A DNA stretch of 64,000 bases. Origin: Selenomonas sp. F0473. Its GTDB lineage: Bacteria; Bacillota; Negativicutes; Selenomonadales; Selenomonadaceae. The position numbers and the translations under genes were made by a program. Each line of letters begins with the position of its first letter. Within the stretch, counting starts at the first letter, position 1. Location: positions 1,384,470 to 1,448,469 of the forward strand of contig NZ_JH992902.1 of NCBI RefSeq assembly GCF_000315545.1, given 5' to 3'. Shown here piece by piece: positions 59,962 to 64,000 of this stretch. Under the pieces are notes generated by a model. It had not been told where the DNA came from. It saw only the letters and a program-made list of their open reading frames with translations, and did not search any database.

Positions 59962-60957
59962 CTAGCCGATTCCGACGATTGCGCCGAGCCCGCGGAAGAT
60001 GCCGCCGATGACATTGCCGATGATATTGCCGCCGCCGCCTTGCTTTTTCACGCGTTTCTCGACGCGTTCAAGCTGGGCGGAAAGCGCGGTATCGGTCTTG
60101 TCGGAGGCCTCCCACGCGCGGCGGAGGAACTGGGCGGCCCACTTGTATTTCTTGTGGCGCTCGCAGATGAGCCCGTAGTACTGGTCGCTGCGCCAAAGCG
60201 GATAGACCGTGCTCTCGCGCGTGACGTCGTCCGCGGCGGCGAGGCTGCGCACGGCGTTTTCGTCGTCGCCCATCTCGTAGTAGGCGCGCCCGCGCAGAAC
60301 GTGCGCGTAGGCGAGCGCATCGCCCGTGACGCGCGGGTCGCCGATGAGGCGCGAGATCTCCTGTACGGCTTCGGCGGGCTGCCCTGCTTCGATGAGACGC
60401 GCGGTCTCGTCAAAGATCGCCGTATAGGGGAGCGTGTCCTCGAGCCGTGTGCCGTGCGTCGCTGCCGCCGCATTCTTCGCGACTTGTTCGCGGATGCGCA
60501 GGGCGCTGTTCTGCGCCTTCAGCGCGTCGCGCTCCCGCTCGAGACGGGCGATTTCTTCCTTTTTATGCGCGAGGGATTCGACATCGACCTCTTCGGTATC
60601 CACCTCACAGGTGAGGCGGACGCGGTACTGCCACGCTCCGCGCACGGTTTCGGGGACGGCTTCCTCCTTGATGATCCGCAGGATCGTGCCCGCGACCGTG
60701 CGCACCTCGTCCTTTGTCAGCGTGAGGTTCTTCGCTTCGGTATAGCTCTCGACGTAGACGCCCGCCTGCTCGACGGCGGCGCGCATGGCCTCCTTGCGGG
60801 CGGCGTCGCGCGCGTCCTTCGGCGCGTCGCTGTCGCCCATGACGTAGACGCCCTCGGCTTCGATGATCTGCGGGGCGGCAAAGGCGCCGCGGCTGCCGAG
60901 CGGGCAGCCGACGAGCATGAGGAGTACAAAAACGAATAGGACCGTCCGTGGTCGCAT
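59962..60957 (-). CDS. LPP20/FlgT_N-like exported protein with TPR-like repeats, copy 1
   Basis: A 331-residue exported protein (signal about 1-28). PQIIEAEGVYVMGDSDAPKD-ARDAARKEAMRAAVEQAGVYVESYTE is the LPP20/FlgT N-type domain. A short coiled coil (about 128-150) and TPR-like helices (YAHVLRGRAYYEMGDDENAVRSLAAAD, about 210-235) follow. The tail is Gly-rich and hydrophobic (GGGGNIIGNVIGGIFRGLGAIVGIG), possibly membrane-interacting. It follows its paralogue by three bases. Confidence 0.75.
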   Translation of the reverse strand: MRPRTVLFVFVLLMLVGCPLGSRGAFAAPQIIEAEGVYVMGDSDAPKDARDAARKEAMRAAVEQAGVYVESYTEAKNLTLTKDEVRTVAGTILRIIKEEAVPETVRGAWQYRVRLTCEVDTEEVDVESLAHKKEEIARLERERDALKAQNSALRIREQVAKNAAAATHGTRLEDTLPYTAIFDETARLIEAGQPAEAVQEISRLIGDPRVTGDALAYAHVLRGRAYYEMGDDENAVRSLAAADDVTRESTVYPLWRSDQYYGLICERHKKYKWAAQFLRRAWEASDKTDTALSAQLERVEKRVKKQGGGGNIIGNVIGGIFRGLGAIVGIG

Positions 60958-60960
60958 GAT

Positions 60961-62004
60961 TTATCCCTCCTGTCGGTCTTGGCGGTCCTGTTCCATGGAT
61001 CCGCGAATGATCTCGGTAACGATCTGCGTCCAGTTGATGCCGCGTTTCGCGCCGCCGTCGCCGCGCTCCATGTGGCGCCGTTCCTGCTCCGCCTTGTGTT
61101 CCGCGCGGCGCAGGTTCATCCAAAGCTCGTCGTCGGTCTTATCCGAGGCGTCCCATGCGCGGCGCAGCTCCGCCGCCGCGTCGTCGTAGCGTTCCGCCTC
61201 GTAGTAGATCTGTCCGCGGTACTGGTGCAGGCGCCAAATGGGGTAGACGTCGTTCGTGTGCGGGGTGCGGTCCGCCGCGTTAAAATCTGCGAGCGCGAGT
61301 TTATCGCTGCGCAGCTCGTAGTAGGCGCGCCCGCGCAGGTAATAGGCATAGGCCCGCGCACTGTCCGTCACGGTCGGATCGCCGACGATGCGTGAGAGCT
61401 CTTCGATGGCGCGGCGTTCTTCGCCGCGCTGAATCATCGCCGTCGCTTCGTCAAAGACGCGCCCGAGGGAATAACTCTCCTCAAGTTGGGCGCCGATGGC
61501 TTTTTTCTCCGAACCCTCGGCGCGTTCGTAGCGGGCGAGGAGATCGTCGTTTTGGCGTTTTAGCGCGTCGCGTTCCTTTTGGAGGCGCGCAATTTCGGCC
61601 TTATTGGACGCAAGGGCGGCGATGTCGACCTTTGACGCGTCCACTTCGCAGACGAGATGTACGCGGTAGCGCCACGCGCCGTCGACGAGTTCGGGCGTCG
61701 CCTGCTCCTTCAGCACGCGCAGAACGGTGCCCGCGACCATGCGCACCTCGTCCTTCGTGAGCGTGAGGTTCTGCGTCTCGGTGTAGCTCTCGACGTAGAC
61801 GCCCGCCTGCTCCGTCGCCGACCGCATCGCCTCCTGGCGCGCCGCGTCGCGCGCGATCTTCGGCGAGTCGTTGTCGCCCATCATGTAAACGCCCTCTGCC
61901 TCGATGATCTGCGGGGCGGCTCCCGCCGCGGGCGAAGCGAGCAGCAGATAGAGGCTGAGCGCAAAGACGGCGGCGCATGCGCCGCGTAATTTTTGTACCA
62001 TCAT
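60961..62004 (-). CDS. LPP20/FlgT_N-like exported protein with TPR-like repeats, copy 2
   Basis: A 347-residue paralogue of the preceding entry and the first gene of the pair. Signal peptide about 1-29, the same IIEAEGVYMMGDNDSPKIAR domain, coiled coil (about 130-165), TPR-like helices (YAYYLRGRAYYELRSDKLALADFNAAD) and a charged tail instead of the Gly-rich one. AAGGAG is six bases before the first of two ATG codons (62004). A role in envelope or flagellar-type assembly is possible but unproven. Confidence 0.75.
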   Translation of the reverse strand: MMVQKLRGACAAVFALSLYLLLASPAAGAAPQIIEAEGVYMMGDNDSPKIARDAARQEAMRSATEQAGVYVESYTETQNLTLTKDEVRMVAGTVLRVLKEQATPELVDGAWRYRVHLVCEVDASKVDIAALASNKAEIARLQKERDALKRQNDDLLARYERAEGSEKKAIGAQLEESYSLGRVFDEATAMIQRGEERRAIEELSRIVGDPTVTDSARAYAYYLRGRAYYELRSDKLALADFNAADRTPHTNDVYPIWRLHQYRGQIYYEAERYDDAAAELRRAWDASDKTDDELWMNLRRAEHKAEQERRHMERGDGGAKRGINWTQIVTEIIRGSMEQDRQDRQEG

Positions 62005-62165
62005 ATATCTCTCCTTGGCCGCGTGCGCCGACGCTGTACGCGGCTCTTCTCTTATCCATGAGTTCAACCGTATTGTTCCAAAACTCCATTAAATCGCTGT
62101 GAAAGGAGCATTAGGACGGCGTTGTATTTTCCCCGCCGTACGCGGAAAAAACTTTGCGCGCGGGG

Positions 62166-62194
62166 TTGACAGTCCTTATCTTTTTGGATATACT
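62166..62194 (+). promoter_or_regulatory. tRNA promoter
   Basis: TTGACA (62166-62171), 17 bases, TATACT (62189-62194), 12 bases before the tRNA. Confidence 0.85.
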
Positions 62195-62205
62195 TACTGG
62201 GCGAT

Positions 62206-62281
62206 GCTGATTTAGCTCAGTTGGTAGAGCAGCTCATTCGTAATGAGCAGGTCGTAGGTTCAAGTCCTATAATCAGCTCCA
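62206..62281 (+). tRNA. tRNA-Thr (anticodon CGT)
   Basis: A complete cloverleaf: acceptor GCTGATT/AATCAGC, D-arm GCTC-AGTTGGTA-GAGC, anticodon stem GCTCA/TGAGC with loop TTCGTAA (anticodon CGT at 62239-62241, decoding ACG), T-loop TTCAAGT, encoded CCA end. Own promoter and terminator. Tails of tRNA genes are common integration sites; none is visible here. Confidence 0.95.
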
Positions 62282-62296
62282 TCTTGAAATAAGCGA

Positions 62297-62323
62297 GGCT
62301 CCCGAGAGATCGGGAGCCTTTTT
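62297..62323 (+). terminator. tRNA terminator
   Basis: GGCTCCCGA-GAGA-TCGGGAGCC then TTTTT. Confidence 0.92.
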
Positions 62324-62337
62324 GTGTGCATGAAGCG

Positions 62338-62626
62338 GAAATTCAGCGTAGAGCCGCAACCTCAGTGATGCGGAAGTTTCGATGCATCGCACGGAATGAG
62401 GAGAATACGAGCGAGGCCGTAGTTAAAAGCCTACGTCGAGCGAAGTAAAGGGCGACATGACAAAGCGAGGCGCGAAAATCCTACGTCACACCGCAGCCTA
62501 AGCGACGCGCAAGCTTGGATGGATAGCTAGGAACTAGGAAAATACAAGGGTAGGCGTGGTATAATACCTACGTCAACCGCAGTATTTTCCGCAGTGACGA
62601 CGCTAGGCGCCAAGATCGGGCGTCGC
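62338..62626 (+). repeat. dispersed repeat, two tandem copies
   Basis: Two units (about 62338-62494 and 62495-62626) with GGAAGTTTCGATGCAT or CAAGCTTGGATGGATAGCTA starts, the central GGCGTAGTTAAAAGCCTACGTC-type hairpin and AGGCGCGAAAATCC / CTAGGCGCCAAGATCGGG ends. They are inverted relative to the doublet at 53.6 kb. The second unit overlaps the last codons of the sirtuin gene (from 62603). Confidence 0.75.
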
Positions 62627-63340
62627 ATCATGCAGCACATCCCCGATCGGCTCCCGTATCACCAGCTCCGCCCGCCCATCGGCGCGCGTCTCCGTGCGGT
62701 TGATGAGGACGAGGTGATCCCCGCGGAAATAATCGATCAGTCCCGCTGCCGGATAGACGATGAGCGAGGTGCCGCCGATGATGAGCGTGTCGGCGGCGCG
62801 GATCGCCGCGACCGCGCCCTCGACGGTGTCGGTGTCGAGGCTTTCTTCATATAATACGACATCGGGGCGGACGATGCCGCCGCACGTGCAGTGCGGTACG
62901 GGGCGGTTGTGCAGGATAAAGTCGAGTTCGTAATGCGCGCCGCAGTCCATGCAGTGCGCGCGGCGGATGGAGCCGTGCAGTTCATAGACGGTCTTCGAAC
63001 CCGCCGCCTGATGCAGTCCGTCGATGTTCTGCGTCACGACGGCGGCGAGGATGCCCCGCCGCTCGAGCTCCGCGAGCGCATAGTGTCCGGGGTTCGGCTC
63101 TGCGGCGAGGTAGACAAAACGCGATCGGTAAAAGTCGAAGAACTCCGCCGGATGCGCGATAAGAAACGAGTGCGACGCCATCTGCTCGGGGCTGTACTCT
63201 TTGTGCAGCGTCTCGCTGTAGATGCCGTCCGCACTGCGAAAATCCGGAATGCCCGACTCGGTCGACATGCCCGCGCCGCCGAAGAACACGGCCCGCGTGC
63301 TCTTACCGAGGATTTCCCGAAGCTGTGCAATTTTATCCAT
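62603..63340 (-). CDS. cobB: NAD-dependent protein deacylase (sirtuin)
   Basis: A 245-residue Sir2 enzyme: GGAGMSTESGIPDFRS (NAD loop), VVTQNIDGLHQAAG with the catalytic His in ELHGSI, the four-Cys zinc site HCMDCGAHYEL ... CTCGGIVRPDVVLYEE, and IIGGTSLIVYPAAGL. It removes acyl groups from lysines using NAD+. The last codons (about DATPDLGA and stop) come from the CTAGGCGCCAAGATCGG part of the dispersed repeat, so the native C-terminus was replaced by repeat insertion. AAGGAGG precedes the ATG. Confidence 0.9.
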   Translation of the reverse strand: MDKIAQLREILGKSTRAVFFGGAGMSTESGIPDFRSADGIYSETLHKEYSPEQMASHSFLIAHPAEFFDFYRSRFVYLAAEPNPGHYALAELERRGILAAVVTQNIDGLHQAAGSKTVYELHGSIRRAHCMDCGAHYELDFILHNRPVPHCTCGGIVRPDVVLYEESLDTDTVEGAVAAIRAADTLIIGGTSLIVYPAAGLIDYFRGDHLVLINRTETRADGRAELVIREPIGDVLHDATPDLGA

Positions 63341-63454
63341 GATATCCTCCTTCCGTCGATCCTGTTTCTTTTCTTATTTTATCGGCTCTGCGGCGGAAAT
63401 GCAACAAGTTGGTTCCGTCGGGATAATTTTCTTATTTTTATAATTTTGTAAGAC

Positions 63455-63613
63455 AAAAGTAAAAAATGTTATACTCTAATGAAAAATAAAGTTTACACAA
63501 AGTATACATATTCTCATACGACACGAACGAATCCGCAGCAACGGGATCCCTGCGCTCTATCGGTACGCCGGCATCACCACAGGAACTGCCGCGGCGGTTC
63601 GTTCGTGTTTTTA
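63455..63613 (+). ncRNA. candidate branched small RNA
   Basis: ACACGAACGAA (63521-63531) pairs perfectly with TTCGTTCGTGT (63598-63608), followed by TTTTTA. Inside are two more stems: CGCAG/CTGCG (about 63534-63554) and CGGCA/TGCCG (about 63569-63592), a three-way-junction shape. TATACT at about 63472 and TTTACA near 63492 are possible promoter parts. No reading frame with a ribosome site is present. No known RNA family recognised. Confidence 0.5.
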
Positions 63614-63654
63614 TTTCTTAAATAATGTCTGCGGGAGGGGGGACGGGGATATCC

Positions 63655-63810
63655 GGAAAATTAGGCAATAAACGATTAGGGGCAGATGCAAAAATCGGGC
63701 GCTGCCACCGTAATCTAAGCGATGCGGAAGTTTCGATGCACAGCGAAGCGTTCGACAAAATGACGCGGCTATGCGCGAAAAATACTGTACTCGACGTAGC
63801 CTTTAACCGC
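63655..63810 (+). repeat. degenerate copy of the dispersed repeat
   Basis: TCTAAGCGATGCGGAAGTTTCG (as two overlapping pieces), then GCTATGCGCGAAAAATAC and CTCGACGTAGCCTTTAAC match parts of the units at 62.4 kb, in scrambled or shortened form. Confidence 0.55.
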
Positions 63811-63826
63811 CTTCGCCCGTATCGAA

Positions 63827-63863
63827 CCGCCGCATCCGTTCTTCGCGTGATGCGGCGGATTTT
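63827..63863 (+). terminator. intrinsic terminator-like hairpin
   Basis: CCGCCGCATC (63827-63836) pairs with GATGCGGCGG (63849-63858), then ATTTTCTC. Confidence 0.6.
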
Positions 63864-63896
63864 CTCTTGTATACCTTTCTGTCGCGGCGCCGTTTC

Positions 63897-63925
63897 TTTC
63901 ATATACTCGTAAACTATGATATAAT
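63897..63925 (+). promoter_or_regulatory. promoter of the gene at the window end
   Basis: TTTCAT (63897-63902), 17 bases, TATAAT (63920-63925). Confidence 0.5.
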
Positions 63926-63967
63926 AAGTAACAGTTTTGAAAATTTATGAAAAGGGGCAATGCATGT

Positions 63968-64000
63968 ATGAAGCACGAAGAAACCGAGTTTATGCGGCAC
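63968..64000 (+). CDS. start of a gene cut by the window end
   Basis: Eleven codons (MKHEETEFMRH) after AAAGGGG (63951-63957) and a good -10. ATG at 63964 in another frame is an alternative start. Too short to identify. Confidence 0.35.
   Translation, partial: MKHEETEFMRH

Noticed and set aside
62206-62281. tRNA-Thr as attachment site of an island
   Set aside because: No second copy of its 3' end is seen in the window and no integrase lies beside it.

Overview
The window looks like a chromosomal segment of a moderately high-G+C Bacillota with strong Shine-Dalgarno sites (GGAGG type). Gene content and codon style suggest the Negativicutes, perhaps a Selenomonas-like member of the Selenomonadaceae. 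That placement is an inference: there is no rRNA gene here to test it. Most of the window is ordinary chromosome, interrupted by A+T-richer acquired segments.

Layout. 0-2 kb: a candidate small RNA, a DUF2442/DUF4160 pair, a broken alpha/beta-hydrolase remnant and a flavodoxin-like lipoprotein. 1.7-4.8 kb: a HlyD/ABC-ATPase/ABC-permease exporter operon. 4.8-7.4 kb: an acquired HpaII-type restriction-modification island (C5 methylase, HpaII-like nuclease, Vsr). 7.5-28.7 kb: housekeeping and signalling genes, namely a threonine aldolase-like enzyme, a paralogous pair of unknown proteins, a LigB-AMMECR1 fusion, an AGCS symporter, three small membrane proteins, an AI-2E family permease, RsmG, a degenerate-GGDEF/EAL protein with a secreted partner, a sigma factor, an orphan RelB-like antitoxin, a SAM methyltransferase, two tandem near-duplicate chemoreceptors, and YhdT-PanF. 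28.7-29.0 kb: a type I toxin-antitoxin module (27-residue hydrophobic peptide plus convergent antisense RNA). 29.0-34.1 kb: a DUF4178/DUF350/glutathionylspermidine-synthase-like operon resembling the E. coli yjf cluster, then azlCD and a RelBE pair.

35.25 to about 48.9 kb is a mobile element with a TnpX-like large serine recombinase next to a TnpW-like small protein, an AlpA-like HTH protein and a D5-type primase-helicase. Its left junction falls at the start codon of a frameshifted copZ copy. Its cargo is a three-gene defence-like operon (zinc-ribbon protein, nuclease-methylase fusion, two-TRD specificity subunit, no HsdR helicase) and a solitary HK97-fold capsid protein with no portal, terminase or protease. 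A candidate structured RNA precedes tnpW.

48.9-64 kb returns to host-like sequence: a secreted protein of the same family as the one at 17 kb, a DUF1828-type gene pair, a CopA copper ATPase with a C-terminal CopZ domain and an apparent internal start, an IS200-type insertion sequence, flavodoxin/aldo-keto-reductase/esterase genes, a DUF3829 lipoprotein, two LPP20/TPR paralogues, tRNA-Thr(CGT), a sirtuin and a long stem-branched candidate small RNA. A dispersed repeat of about 130 bp occurs as two inverted doublets (53.6 and 62.5 kb) plus a degenerate copy (63.7 kb), and it supplies the C-terminal codons of the sirtuin gene.

The most distinctive points are the mobile element (solitary capsid, RM-S-zinc-ribbon operon, structured RNA), the type I toxin-antitoxin locus, the dispersed repeat family, and the internal start in copA.
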